Below are positions 1-11,767 of a stretch of 64,000 bases of DNA, in pieces. The stretch covers positions 104,579 through 168,578 of the forward strand of contig JABYQU010000066.1 in the NCBI GenBank assembly GCA_022264855.1, in the 5' to 3' direction. The translations under genes were made by a program, and so were the position numbers. Position 1 is the stretch's first letter; each line of letters begins with the position of its first letter. Origin of the DNA: Lenzites betulinus. Taxonomy: Eukaryota; Basidiomycota; Agaricomycetes; Polyporales; Polyporaceae. A model generated the notes under the pieces. It ran no database searches, was not told where the DNA came from, and saw only the letters and a program-made list of their open reading frames with translations.

Positions 1-1
1 G

Positions 2-1330
2 GTCGGCCTGGCGGTAGCGCAACGACTGAGCCAGAGGTTTCCCGACAAGTCAACCTATCTGGTTGAAAGACACGGTACTGCTGGAGAAGAGACAAGGTAT
101 GTCTCCATCAGTACCGCCAGGCCGGCCACGCCTACGAAATATCTATGTTCTTTCCCTCAGTTCGCGAAACTCGGAAGTCATCCATGCAGGTCCGATCAGC
201 ATGCACTTAGGACAGGATTCCCCTTGGTTCGCTCACCTTGACTTACAGGCCTTTACTACCCGCCCGACTCGTTGAAGACCAGGCTATGTCTCCGAGGAAG
301 GAGTCTTCTCTACGAGCGTTGCAAAACGCACAACATACCCTACAAGAAGACGGGTAAACTCGTTGTCGCTCGAGACGAACAACGATCCTACATCGAGAGT
401 CTGCACGCAAAAGCTCAAAAGCTGGCATGGCCTCCACATTCTACCCCGGGGGATTCTCACACGCCTGTGTTACCGACGAAGCTCATCACTGGGGACGAGG
501 CACGCGAGCTGGAACCCAGCCTTCACAAAGACATATCCGCGGCGCTCTGGAGCCCAGAGACAGGCATCGTGGACTCCCACACGCTCATGGAAAGTCTCGA
601 GAAGGACGTCATGGACTCCGAAAACAGCGAACTGGTGTACTCCACGAGGGTCGTCCGTGTCGACCCTAGCCGCGACGACCCAGGGTGGGTGGTGCAAATC
701 GTCACCGGGGATGCGGAGGAGGGCGACGCCTTGCTGGCTCGCACGGTCATCAATTGCGCAGGTTTGACCGCACCACTCATCCTGAACGGCATCCTACCGC
801 AGTCGGAGCGGATACCCATGTTCTTCGCGCGCGGATCGTATGCTTCGTATCGTGGACCGGGTGTGAAGGACGTATTCCACCTCATCTACCCCTGCCCAGC
901 CGTCGGCAAAGACAGCCACGCCTTCCACTCTCTCGGCACGCATCTCACCCTCGACCTACAAGGCAAAGTACGCTTCGGACCCGACTTGGACTGGCTGGAA
1001 CCTCCGCAAGATTACGAGGACCCGGACTTCTGGCAAAAGCACCTTGTCCCAAACGACTCAAGGCTACAGCTCATGTACCATGCCGTCAAGGAGTACCTCC
1101 CTGACGTCTCCGCTGACGGGTTTCAACCGGACTACTGCGGAGTTAGGCCAAAGCTAGTAGGGCCCGGAGCCGGATTCGAGGACTTCGTGTTTCGCCGTGA
1201 CAAGGCAGATGGGCAGGGGCAGGGCGAGATGATTAGTCTCCTGGGGATAGAAAGCCCCGGGTTGACGTCGGGTCTAGCTATAGGGGAGTACGTCGTGGAT
1301 GACTTGATGGGCGGGCGGCATGGCCAGTAA
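2..1330 (+). CDS. L2HGDH: L-2-hydroxyglutarate dehydrogenase, mitochondrial FAD enzyme (5' partial)
   Basis: The gene runs off the left window edge. I read three exons, 2-96, 161-189 and 249-1330, with GT-AG introns that keep frame. The protein starts inside the FAD-binding Rossmann region (GLAVAQRLSQRFP, then LVERH, the usual acidic end of the second beta strand). It continues through a HAGLYYPPDSLKTRLC segment characteristic of the L2HGDH/DAO superfamily and ends with GVRPKL, then GIESPGLTSGLAIGEYV, the C-terminal FAD-contacting motif. Family knowledge: the enzyme oxidises L-2-hydroxyglutarate to 2-oxoglutarate and passes electrons to the respiratory chain. The N-terminal targeting sequence and the GxGxxG start lie outside the window. 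Its stop is only 54 bp from the stop of the convergent NDUFA12 gene. Assignment is by recalled family motifs. Confidence 0.9.
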
Positions 1331-1384
1331 TGCATTATACAAAATGAAAGTATGATTTGTCCCGGGACGAAGTACCTAGAACAA

Positions 1385-2035
1385 TCAAGGAGCCGACTCT
1401 CCTCGAGGGACGGTCTTTGGCTGCCACGCCTCGTACTTTGGCTTTGTAGTGTTGTAGGTACGGAAAGCGCCGCGAGTACCCGTGAGGTTCTCGACCCAGG
1501 GCTAGAAGGATATGTGATGAGTTACGACAGGTAATGTCCAGCAGGATTCACAGCACGTACCCCCTTCCAAGGAGGGGAGAGGTTTTGCACAACCGGGTCT
1601 TCGGTAGGGGCGTCCTTGCGGATGTGCGAAATCCAAGAATGCCATTCAGGGGGAACTTGTGTAGCGTTGAAGTCGTGCTTGAAAGGGAAATTCAGCCTAT
1701 GTGGAAAGTCACGTACATTGGAACTCACCTGCGCAAAGTCCACCCAACGGTGACGGCCTTACGGAGAGAGGTTGGACATCGTGACATAGTATAATTGCAC
1801 CGCTGCTTACCAGGAACCTCCTCCTCCGGGTTCAAGTTCTCGAAGTAGCGGTTACCGAACCTGTAAGCCGCCATACATGAGGCTCACTTTAGCACACCGT
1901 GGTGAGTGTTGCTACGCACTGGTCCTGGCCGACGAAACGTCCCGACTTGGCATCTCCGATGTATTGCATCTGGTGCCACCACTCTCGGAGGCCGACGCGG
2001 CGAATGCTGCGGATCGTCCGCGCAAGAGAGACCAT
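1385..2035 (-). CDS. NDUFA12: NADH:ubiquinone oxidoreductase subunit NDUFA12 (B17.2-like), complex I
   Basis: Five small exons join in frame on the minus strand: 2035-1920, 1860-1811, 1757-1729, 1677-1561 and 1501-1385, giving 142 aa, the family's usual size. The start MVSLARTIRSIRRVG is followed by LREWWHQMQYIGDAKSGRFV. Next come FGNRYFENL, PGRHRWVDFAQ, HDFNATQVPPEWHSWISHIR and a C-terminal NLTGTRGAFRTYNTT segment. The order and spacing match NDUFA12, an accessory subunit of mitochondrial complex I that sits on the matrix arm. No single open frame covers the gene, so an ORF-only annotation would miss it. It is convergent with L2HGDH and divergent from the iminopeptidase gene. Confidence 0.92.
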
Positions 2036-2588
2036 AATGAGAATGTGTGAATGGAGGTAACAGGCCTGTGCCGTCGATAGCACGCTTTCCTGAACGCCCC
2101 GCAAGCGTGGCTTACATAAGCCGCACAAGCCACACGGGCGTCTATGAATTATGACGGCCGCACGAACGCGCAAGCTTGATCCGTTCTCCTTTCACACCGA
2201 CGTTGTCCTCATCCTGGGATTCCTAGCTGCGGTTCTCTCAATCGGAGTCTTTGTGCCTGCTTTTTGCTGCATTGTGAAGCCGTGCCATCCTTGCGGGTAA
2301 TCTATGCTCAAGGTCTAGCCTCCAGAAATGTTTGCGCATCTCAAATGGCGCGCGCAATGTGGCCAGGATTTGCTTCACTCGTCGAGACTGGGTCGGGCAT
2401 GGCTCTCCGCACCTGTCACGGCCTGAATTCGAAGTAGACATCATCACGAGCTATGGCCGGCGATTGCGCCCATTCAACTGCGGTCTGTTGGTGCAAAAGT
2501 CAGCTTGGCGGCTTTGATGGGGCCATGGCCCTTTTATACGGCCTGGTTCAGGTATCAAGTCCACCCAACCTCACGAACGACTCCCGCG
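2036..2588. promoter_or_regulatory. Divergent promoter region between NDUFA12 and the iminopeptidase gene
   Basis: This 553 bp gap separates two divergent start codons. A TATA-like TTTTATACGG lies near 2531, about 55 bp upstream of the ATG at 2589. I see no other convincing element and no coding sequence. Confidence 0.4.
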
Positions 2589-3615
2589 ATGGCCACTCCT
2601 ACTGCTACTGGGACCGTCGACTTCGACGCGAAAGCGGGCAAACCGTGCCAGACCTGGTACCAGGTCTACGGCGATCTCAAGTCTGGCGTAACCCCCGTCG
2701 TCGCGCTGCACGGCGGTCCGGGATCCACCCACCACTATCTCCTTCCTCTCCTCGACCTGTTCACCAAGCACTCTATTCCGGTCGTGTTCTACGACCAGAT
2801 CGGCAACGGGAATTCCACTCATCTCCCCGAGAAGTCTGGCGACCAGGCGTCGTTCTGGACCGAGCAGCTCTTCCTGGACGAGCTAGACAATCTCTTGAGC
2901 CACCTAGGCATTCAGGATAACTACACCCTGATCGGACATTCGTGGGGCGGAATGCTTGCGTCCCGTCACGCTTCCAAGCAACCAAAGGGTCTGAAACAGC
3001 TTGTTCTCGCCAACGCCCCTGCCAGCCTCAAGCTGTTTGCCAAGGCAGCAGTGGAAGAGAATCTGCCGCAGTTACCAGCGGAGACTCAGGTACAGGCATT
3101 TTGTGATGTTGTATTGAAGCTCGTAGACTGAGACGGCTGTAGGATGCTATCCGCAAGAACGAGGCCGCCGGGACGCCCGATTCGGAAGCTTACAAGGCGG
3201 CTACGTTGGTTTACTACAAAACATTTATGTACCGAGCGGACCCGTGGCCTACGGATTTCATTCAGACCCTCGGGTGGCTGATGAAGGACACCACCGTCCG
3301 CCATGCGATGTATGTGTTCTGTTAACTCATGTTCACACCACATACTCACATACGCACACCAGGTACGGACCGGCCGAGTTCACCGTCCTAGGAACGCTCA
3401 AGGACTGGAGCATCGAAGATGAGGCGCACAAGATCAACGTGCCCACGCTGCTCATCAACGGCGAACACGACACCGTTACGGACAACGTGACTCGGCCGTT
3501 TTTCAAGGCCATCCCGAAGGTGAGATGGTACACATTCGCAGGGGCGAGCCACTCGCCGCACTCGGAGATGAGGGAGAAGTTCATCCAGCTCGTTGCGGAG
3601 TTCCTTACCACTTGA
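2589..3615 (+). CDS. Proline iminopeptidase-type alpha/beta hydrolase
   Basis: Three exons, 2589-3089, 3143-3309 and 3363-3615, give 306 aa, the normal size for the TIGR01250 proline-specific peptidase / L-amino-acid amidase group. Visible motifs are ALHGGPGSTHHY (oxyanion hole, HGGPG signature), YDQIGNGNST, the nucleophile elbow GHSWGG, the acid loop INGEHDTVT and the catalytic histidine in GASHSPHSE. No signal peptide is evident, so the enzyme is probably cytosolic. The family removes N-terminal proline from small peptides or hydrolyses amino-acid amides; which substrate applies here cannot be told from sequence. I chose ATG 2589 because upstream in-frame codons encode unconserved residues and a TATA-like box lies just upstream. 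Confidence 0.88.
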
Positions 3616-4092
3616 CCGGTGACCACCTGTCGTATATCGAGTATACCTGTACGTGCCATTTGTCAGTGGGAATGCATATGTCCTTGTCTATCAACGGAAT
3701 TCCTCCCGACTCTCGCGCCCTGCATTGCGCGATGGACGTAAACCCCCAAACTAGCCGATTGCGCAGCTTCGCCGATCGCCGCACGTCAGGTATAGAACCG
3801 TCAGGTGCATACTGCAAGACATACGAACTGCGGAGGGGGTGGAGTATGGAAAATGTTTCTCACAATATATCAGCGTATCAACGCTTCTCATCAACGGGTT
3901 GTAACCCTCGAATAGCACCGGTCCTCCTTCGCTTTCGAGCCACCCAGAAATTAAGATAGCGCGTTCCACCTGAAGCAAGGGGTTTTTTTATCACGTTTCT
4001 TTGGTCACCGCGTAAGCGGCAGAGCTATCGCTACATCGAGTGTACTCATACATGGGCTGCTGCCAACATGCTCTCTAGTCTGTGCGGTGGCC
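3616..4092. other. Convergent intergenic region, no gene seen
   Basis: This 477 bp lies between the stops of the iminopeptidase (3615) and HIS6 (4093). Short ORFs on both strands have no coherent protein character. A TTTTTTT run lies near 3983. It presumably holds the two 3' UTRs. Confidence 0.5.
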
Positions 4093-5339
4093 TTATCGTA
4101 AGGACGCCTCGTTATATTTGACAAGATCGTCAAACTTGACCAACGCCCCGCCAAATATGTCCAACGAGCTGTAGAGGTGTGAGCGTGTCTACGACGGAGG
4201 ATGGAGCGTGAGCTCGACGCACCTGCCATACGTGAGGTCCACCTTGCCCGCGGATAATCGATCAACAAGGTCGAGGTCAGAAATGCTCTTTGCCCCGCCT
4301 GCGTATGTGGTCGGGATCGTGACCCACTCGCCCAGCTCTATAGAGGGTTTGAAGTCAGGATTCAAAGCACACCCATGAGAAGACGTGACCTACTCGAAAC
4401 GAGCTCTTCGTCGATGCCCTGGCAGAGGCCTTCCACGTCCGCGGCATGTATCAAAAACTCGCTGTAAAGCTGGTGAGAAATAGTAGGTTGCAGCTGCTGT
4501 CATATCACGCACCTGCAGTGTTGAGCCAAAAGGTCCAACGATTCTGCCCGAGTTTGAGCGACTCTTCAGTCATTCAGGATCGTCAAATCGACAGACCTTT
4601 GCAGACCTCCATGTCGGTGATTGTCTGCCACTTGTTCATCGCGACAAGCCATCTGTTGTCCCGCCTCCTACAACTTCACTGCTCGTCAATCCATCTGCTA
4701 CATTGGATATCATTTTGCATAGCGGTTCCTACCTGACGTCAACCACCAACCGTTCCTTGCCCACCGCGGCAGAAACGGCCTGCAGCCTCTCGAGCGAGAA
4801 GCGGCCGTCGGGAAAGAGGTACGACGTCACGATGACCTGTTCGAAAGCCCATCAGCACGATGCTTCGCTCGTATTTAGTATCCACCGCAATAAACAAACC
4901 TTGCTCGCGCCCGCGTCGAGCCACTCCCGCGCGTTATCAGCGGCGATACCCCCGCCAATCTGCAAATGTCCTGAGCCGAGCGTAAGTTCGAGGTGCATAT
5001 TCTGACGGTTGCGAAGTCGAACAAACCTGGCCAGGCCGCGAGAGCCTCCCTCGCCGCGCGGTCGTTCCCCGGACCGAGCTTTATGACGTGCCCGCCCTCG
5101 AGAGCGTGCGTTTTGTACAGCTCGGCGTAGTACGATGATGGATGACTATGTGCACAGATGGTCAGCAAGAAAGCCCCGGTCCGAGATGTGCAGAAGCGGT
5201 ACCTGGCGACGAAATTCGTCTGCAGGCGGCTCGCGTCGTCCTCGTGCAGCGTGCCGCCGACGATCTGCTTCACCTCGCCGTTGTGGAGGTCGATGCACGG
5301 GCGGAAGAGCGACCTGCGCCGCGGGGGGGATGCCAACAT
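4093..5339 (-). CDS. HIS6: HIS6: ProFAR (BBMII) isomerase of histidine biosynthesis
   Basis: Nine exons join in frame: 5339-5203, 5145-5027, 4970-4900, 4836-4733, 4667-4597, 4543-4513, 4461-4394, 4337-4223 and 4168-4093. They give 263 aa, close to yeast His6 (261 aa). Landmarks in order are [116 protein letters not shown] and VDLTYGS. This is a (beta/alpha)8 barrel with phosphate-binding GGG and AGG loops. The enzyme performs the Amadori rearrangement of ProFAR to PRFAR, the fourth step of histidine synthesis, in the cytosol. Exon 6 is only 31 nt. The gene lies head to tail with the downstream transhydrogenase gene. Confidence 0.94.
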
Positions 5340-5700
5340 TTAGTGCTGGAAAACGTCAACGGCGAGATCGCGGTGTTGTGGAGAGCGGTGCAGGAACGTT
5401 AACGCGCGACGCGTCGCGTCGATCGCGATCTGACAGGATCTGTACAAGACTCGCGCGCAAGTTCCCAACCGCATCACCGTACGGTACACAGAACTTACAT
5501 GCACAACAGTATACCCACGCTGTCTACAACTCAGTGCAGCCTTAAAGTCCTAGAGAATTTCCAAAACGCGATAGCATCCACCAGTTGTTATATGTACACG
5601 TTCTGTCGATTTAGTATCATACAGGACAGTCTATCTCCCCTATACACACACCCAAGAAGTCTTTAAAGTCGACTCCCCTTAACATCAACACCGTCACCCC
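5340..5700. other. Intergenic: HIS6 promoter side and 3' end of the transhydrogenase gene
   Basis: This 361 bp separates the HIS6 start from the stop of the next minus-strand gene. I see no credible ORF and no clear TATA box in the correct orientation. Confidence 0.35.
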
Positions 5701-7798
5701 CTAGTACTCCATCGAGTTCTCAATGATCCGCGTCAAGTGCTCCCGCCCATCCTCACCCGCAACGTCCCCCACGCCCGGCGCGAGGTCGAGCACGCGGCGC
5801 TGCGGGATCGTGCCCTCGACGAGCGCGGGGATGTCCGCCTTCGAGTACCCGACGGCCTTCAGCCCGCGCGGCACGCCGAGCGCGTCGAGGAAGCGCGCGA
5901 TGGCCTCGTATAGGTGCGCGCCGATCGCGCTGTCCGGGATGGCGGTGATTGTCGGGTCGGAGGCCTCTGTCCCGCGGAAGATCGCGAGCGCCTCGCGGTG
6001 CCGGTCGGGGGAGGAGGGCGCAGTGAACTGGAAGACGGCGGGTGCGGAGAGGGCGACACTGTATTTTCCCCCGAATGCGCTTAGTGATATGGTCTAAGGT
6101 AGGCTAGGTTGTTCCGACTTACGTGACACCGTGAGGAATGATGGGGTGGTCAACGTTGTAGCCCGCGTACTTGTACTTGGGGCCCTTCTTGTTCAGACCG
6201 GATATCTGGGAGGAGCGTTTGAGTCGGCTTATCTGCGGTTTGCTCGTGGATGAGATGGTCTTACAGGGTAGCTGATACCGTGGCACAAATGCACTCCTGC
6301 ATTACCGAAGCCAATGCCAGCAAACGATGCAGCAAGCCTGTGCTCTCAAGGTCAGCAAAGGATAGGCGGGTACATTGCGTCACTTACATCATCTGTGAGA
6401 GTGACTCGAAATCACCGGGGTTCTTGGAGATGCGAGGCAGATGCTTCACAGTGGTCCTCAAAGCCCACATAGAGAAGATATCCGCGACGGGGTTGCTCCC
6501 TTGGTATGCCGGCCGCAGAATTGGGTTTGCAGGCCGAGGTGTGCGCTCGGTGTACCTAATGGATTCACGTCAGTATTGATAGGTTGGTACATAGTGCTAC
6601 AACTTACGGAATCGCAGTGTAACTCTCAAGACTGTGGAAAAGGACATCGAGACCGGCGCTGATGTGCAGTTCTGAACATTCATCATGAATGAATGAACCT
6701 GGCAGGCGGTTCACATTCACGTACCCCTAGAGCAAGTGCGAGTGTTGAGCGTATCCACAATGCCCAACACAGGCTTCATTGCACGGTTCGCAATCCCAGT
6801 CTTGAAAGACATGGAGGTAATGTCAAGGATAGCGGTACCGGTCGTCTCAGACCCTGTGCCAGCCGTCGTCGGAACTAGAATAAAAGCGATGAGAGGGCAT
6901 ATCGATATTGGCAGCTACAAGAATTCGCACTTGCGATCAGTGGCCGGAGCTTCTCCGTTATGGGGAGGCCCTTGCCAACTGGTGCATTGATGAAGTCGAA
7001 AAGGTCGGCATCCTTGTAGACAGTGAAGCTGCAGATGCACCTCGTAAGTCATCTACACTGACCTTTCACGGGCAAGAACGTACAGGTTAGCCGCCTTGGC
7101 GGTGTCCATCACACTCCCACCACCGACACTAGTGAATAGCATCATCAGCACATAGCTTGAGGAGACAACAAGCTACGCACGCTAGGAAGTGACTGCAGTC
7201 CTCCTTTCTGGCCCAGGCAATCGCATCTCGCCAGCTTGCTTCGGTCGGTTCGGCAACTACGGTATCATACACCACGAATGGCAGATCCTGCTGTGCCTCA
7301 AGAGATGCAATAGCCTAGCGAGGGTATGGGTGAACCAGGATACAGGTGCATGCCGAGATGAAACACACCATCTTGGCAGGGGGCAGCTTAGCGACATTGG
7401 GATCTGTGAAGACCGCAACCTAGGAGTATTTATAGGCTTAGGAACACGTTCGTGCGGCATTGTAAAGCCGAGCCTGACCTTGCGAGCTTTCATGTTCTTG
7501 AAATCCATGCCCACTTCACGCGTCACACCCTCGCCGAAGCGCAGGTTAGCTGCCGCAACCTGCATGTCGCATTGAGTGACTCGAGAATTCGGTGATGTTG
7601 TCTGGAACGCACCTCGAAGGCGTACTCCTTTTCAACAGGAAGAGCATCCACAGGAGTCGCATACTTCCTCATCTGCTGGAGGGCGTGTATGGGGTTATGA
7701 GCGCCCCCGGCCCGGCAGCCGTGACAGGGACAAGCGGTGTGCTGGGCCGCGTTGATGAGGCGCCGAATGGCATTCCTGGAGGCGACAGCGGACGACAT
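5701..7798 (-). CDS. Hydroxyacid-oxoacid transhydrogenase, mitochondrial (iron-type alcohol dehydrogenase family)
   Basis: This multi-exon minus-strand gene begins [20 protein letters not shown], an Arg/Ser-rich mitochondrial presequence, followed by a mature-start region [23 protein letters not shown] is the characteristic N-terminal block of ADHFE1/HOT proteins. [19 protein letters not shown]-binding signature lies near 7090-7130 (read on the minus strand). The C-terminal exon carries [35 protein letters not shown] and [14 protein letters not shown] before ending ENSMEY. Family knowledge: the enzyme couples oxidation of 4-hydroxybutyrate to reduction of 2-oxoglutarate, making D-2-hydroxyglutarate. 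L2HGDH lies a few genes away, which may be coincidence. I placed the first and last codons but not every internal splice site. Confidence 0.88.
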
Positions 7799-7855
7799 GG
7801 CGTGCGGCGGGGTTGGTGGGGGGAGGAGAAGAGACGAAGGGTCGCTCAGCCCGGC

Positions 7856-7861
7856 TTTATA
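7856..7861 (-). promoter_or_regulatory. TATA box of the transhydrogenase gene
   Basis: TATAAAG reads on the minus strand about 60 bp upstream of the ATG at 7798, in good position for a core promoter. Confidence 0.5.
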
Positions 7862-9081
7862 GTCTGGGAGAGAGGGAAGCGGGTGTGGGGAAGGCCGACG
7901 GCGTTGGCGGGGGTCACGAGAGGCCTCAGAGCCGTACACGATCACGGGTCGTGTGATCGCGTCTACCGAGCGCCTTCCCGCCATCCTGCACAGTGCACAA
8001 CGAGCGCCGCGTCCGGATCTGGTCCACTTCAATAACCTACACTCATCGCGCATGATGGGCTATGGTACACACCATTGTATCACCATGACCGGGGGTACCT
8101 TGGAGCGTATTAGGTCGGGTGCGTCTCCCAAAATCGCCTCGGAGAACAGGCGGCCCCGCTTTGGAAGGGATCACGTTGAACGCTGCTACGGAAGATCGTG
8201 AGGATCTGCATTCCAGCGTGCTCAGCCATTCCCCGATTTGTTGGTATCAAGCTCAATCACCCACAACACATACTGCTGTCGCTGCGACGTACCTGCGGCT
8301 GGTGCAGATGAACATACTGCGAGGTCATTTTACTTGAACTCAACAGACTCAGGAAATATACGATTTATATTTGGACTTTGGAGGGCGCGCAGCGGTCTCA
8401 AGGCGGTCCAGACGCAGCACTATCACTCCGGGGGCCTGACGCGCCTTGCTTCGCTTCGCTCGACTTCAAATTGGGGATAAGACAGACGCTAGTTTCTGAA
8501 GCTGAGACGAAGAGTCCACCGTATTGTATCGCGAGCTCACAATTGCAGCGCGGGCCAGCGCGAAGATACATACGCTGGGTGCCACGGCGTAGAGTGTGCC
8601 TGTGAGGGCCGGACGCCGAGGGGAGATATGGGGACAAATGATTATAAGGGGGCGCAGCAGAAGATCGTGATTGAAGAGATCCCGCGGAATTAAGTTGCTG
8701 AACGCTGCGGGCGTGTGCAGACGGGTTGCTGGCGGATGTGTGCGCGAGAACGAGTGCGGTAGAGCGTTGTGCAGGCCCACAATAGGGTGCTACACTAGAT
8801 GAAGGCCAGAGAAGGGGCGCACGTGGGGAGGAGGGGACAAGGGCGAGGGACGGAGAGGAGGGAAGAGAAGCCGGGGCTTGATCAATGTTGCTATCCTCGT
8901 CCTCTCCAGCCCTCGTCTGAGCTCTCCCCGTCTCCGCCCAGTCCGAGCGGTGCTCTCCCTCGCCACCTCTCCTTCCCCCACTCCCCGTCCCCGACCCACG
9001 CCCTGGCAAGCCACCTCTCGGTCTCTACCTCCCCACGTTCCTTCGCACAGTCCTTTCCTCGTCTCCCTCGTCCCGCGAGCT
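7862..9081. other. Divergent intergenic region, no gene seen
   Basis: About 1.2 kb lies between the divergent transhydrogenase and aspartic protease starts. ORFs here are short and compositionally biased. The last 180 bp before the protease ATG is strongly pyrimidine-rich (CTCC/CCCC runs), as is common just upstream of basidiomycete start codons. Confidence 0.45.
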
Positions 9082-11329
9082 ATGCGGTCGTACGCCCTCG
9101 CCCTCGCCGCCATCGTTTCCGGCTCCCTAACCGAGGCGGCCAAAATCTCCGTCTCCCAACACCGGCGTCCCCCCAGTGGTGCCCACAAGAGGTCCGGCAG
9201 CGCTCCATTCTCGCGACCCATCCTTGCCGCTACCTCAACCTCTGACGACTCTGATGTGGACTTGAGGTGCGCATGCCGCTCTCCCGCTCGTTACGCGCTG
9301 TTGACCCTGACCGCGCTGCTTAGCTCTTTTCATGACCTACTATACATCGCCAACGTAAGTTGCAGTCATATCCACCGTCATTCCCGCCGTCTGATTGGTG
9401 CGCCAGGTCACCGTAGGAGGTACCGGTACGTGTCAACGCGCCAGGTATCACTTCGGGTAGGCTGACTCTCGTAAAGAATATCCGTTACAGCTCGATACCG
9501 GTTCCTCTGACCTCTGGGTCAAGGGGAAGTCGTCACCCCTACCAAACACTAGTCAGACGGTATGTTGCACTATCCGCCCGTGCCGAACTCACAATCTCAC
9601 GTATCATATCCCAGTCCTTGTCGCTGAGTCTGACCGTGAGTACCTGGTTTCCAACTATGCCCCCCGAGTCTCATATCATGCTCTACAGTATGGCGTCGGA
9701 CAAACGTCAGGCAACATATCTTACACGTCCGTTGAGTTCGCGGGGTGAGTACGGACAATTCTTTCCGTCCAAACGCTACTAATCTCTCTTGCCTGTAGCA
9801 TTACCGTATCCAACCAGGCATTTATCGACGCAACCAATGCCTCGAACCCCATCCTTTCCTACGGCGTTGACGGCATCGTTGGTCTGGGCTTTACGAAGCT
9901 CTCAAGCATCGATGCCGCGCTCACTGGAGCTGGCAAGTCGGACGGCAAGAGTCTGCTGTATAACCTCTTTGCAGACAACCCGAAGGAGCCGAACTTCATC
10001 GCGTTTGCGCTGCAAAGGACCACTGAACAGGGTGGCGATGTACAGGGTTCCTTCACGATAGGTACGTGCTGCCTCATTCCTCGCGGTTGTAGGACTATGA
10101 AACGACGTCAATGACAGGCGAGTATGATGACGATTACAAGGCTGTTGCCAACAGTCCAAAGATTCCCACCTTCCCCGAAACCGACCCCACTCGCTGGTCA
10201 ATCCTACTTGACGCGTTCCTCGTCGGTGAAACTTCCGTTCCCTTGAATAGCTCGGTGTCTGGTGCACCCTCCGCGAAGGCGGTGGTGATGCTCGACAGCG
10301 GCACTTCGTACACGTTCGTCACATTTGATATTGCTGGCGTACATGACTGAACTCAAGGCCGTTTGTGCAGCTATGCCCCGAAGGCAGTATGCGATGCGAT
10401 ATACCAAAACATCGCTGGCGCAACATACAGCTCGGCTCTCGGCCAGTGGGTCGTGCCTTGCTCGGCAGAAGTGGACGTCGCACTTCAGTTTGGGTGCGCA
10501 TATACGCTGCCCGTTTCGCGCAGGAGATTGACAGACACATGCACAGATCGACTGTGTATCCCATTCACCCCCTCGATGTCACACCCAACAGCCTAAGCGA
10601 TAACGCAACGTGTGTTGGTTCATTCATCCCTCAAACCATATCTATTGGTGCCGGTCAATTGTGAGTGTGCCACCTAAGGAATCTCGATTTCGGTCCATAA
10701 TCGACCCTGTCTGCAGCGACTGGCTCATTGGCGACAACATAATGCGCTCGCTCTACACCGTGTATGACTTCGGCGACTTCGACAGCTCCGGCAACATGGG
10801 CAACCCGTACATGCAGCTCCTCTCTCTCGTCGACCCCAACGAGGCCTCCCAGGAGTTCCATAGCATCCGCGGCGGCGATGCGGCGGGCAATATCACCTAC
10901 AACGCGCAGAACGTCAGCTCGGCCGCCAGCAGCAGCAGCAGTAGCAGTACCTCCGTGCAGCTCACGGATGAGCTCGCAAGCACGCTCAACAAGCTGCAGG
11001 GCTACTTCCCCGCCGTGCTCGCGATCATGGCGCTCAACGCGCTCGTCCTCCTCGTCCTCGCCGCCGCCGCCGTCGTGTACCTGTGCCGCCGCCGCGGCAA
11101 GGCGCGTGCGCGCCGCAACCCCGGCCGCTCGACCGCCGCGAGCCCGATGCCGCTCCAGCGCACGTCGTCGTTCGGCATGCCCGAGAACTCGGGCGATACG
11201 CACGTCTACCAGCCCGTGTCGATGGCGCTCACCGAGGACACGTTCGTCCCGCCCTCGCCCGCGTTCTCGAAGCCCGGCTTCGGCGACAACGGCCTCCGCG
11301 CGGGCGACCGGCCAAAGTCTGTCGCGTAA
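9082..11329 (+). CDS. Pepsin-type (A1) aspartic protease with C-terminal membrane anchor
   Basis: The product begins with a signal peptide, MRSYALALAAIVSGSLTEA, and a short propeptide. After several small exons, including a 19 nt one encoding VTVGGT, comes the first catalytic motif LDTGSSDLWVKG (about 9487). The second catalytic motif is VVMLDSGTSYTFV (about 10285). The C-terminal domain ends near SDWLIGDNIMRSLYTVYDFG. After it come a Ser-rich linker, a single hydrophobic span (FPAVLAIMALNALVLLVLAA, about 11010-11075), a basic stop-transfer CRRRGKARARR and a cytosolic tail of about 80 residues. It is therefore predicted to be a type I membrane protease facing the wall or the secretory lumen, not a secreted or GPI-anchored one. 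Substrate cannot be inferred. At least eight introns are present. Confidence 0.87.
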
Positions 11330-11767
11330 GGCTCGGACGCACCATGGGGCCCCCGAGCCATACACATACACTCACGAACGCTTGTTATGCCTATGCGACT
11401 GCGATGCGGCGGGGGCGTCGTCTGCGTCTGCGTCTTCCTTTTCCCCCTTTCCCCACCCCGCGCGTCTCTTCTCCGTCATGTTGTGCTGCTCTGTCGAGGA
11501 CGAACGGACTAATTCTTGGTTGGTAGTAGCACTCTTTCAGTGTAGGTGCGGCCCGCCCTTCTGGCGGGTGCGCATGCTTTGGAACACGGACTTTTTGCAT
11601 ACATACCCACATGCAGCACGCGTGTGCCCGCAGCGATACATGTTCAGATTCATACCCTCACCCTCGGCCGCAGAATGCACACACGAACGACCGTGCCCAG
11701 TGCAAATGATTCGAGCATTAATATGACCGTCTAGCGTAAAGTGTACAGGACCACCGCCCACCCCCCT
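11330..11767. other. Convergent intergenic region
   Basis: This 438 bp between convergent stops holds only short shadow ORFs. It presumably contains both 3' UTRs and terminators. Confidence 0.4.

Noticed and set aside
10764..11726. 320-codon plus-strand ORF within the protease 3' end
   Set aside because: It is a shadow frame of the membrane-anchor exon, dominated by Ser/Arg/Pro.
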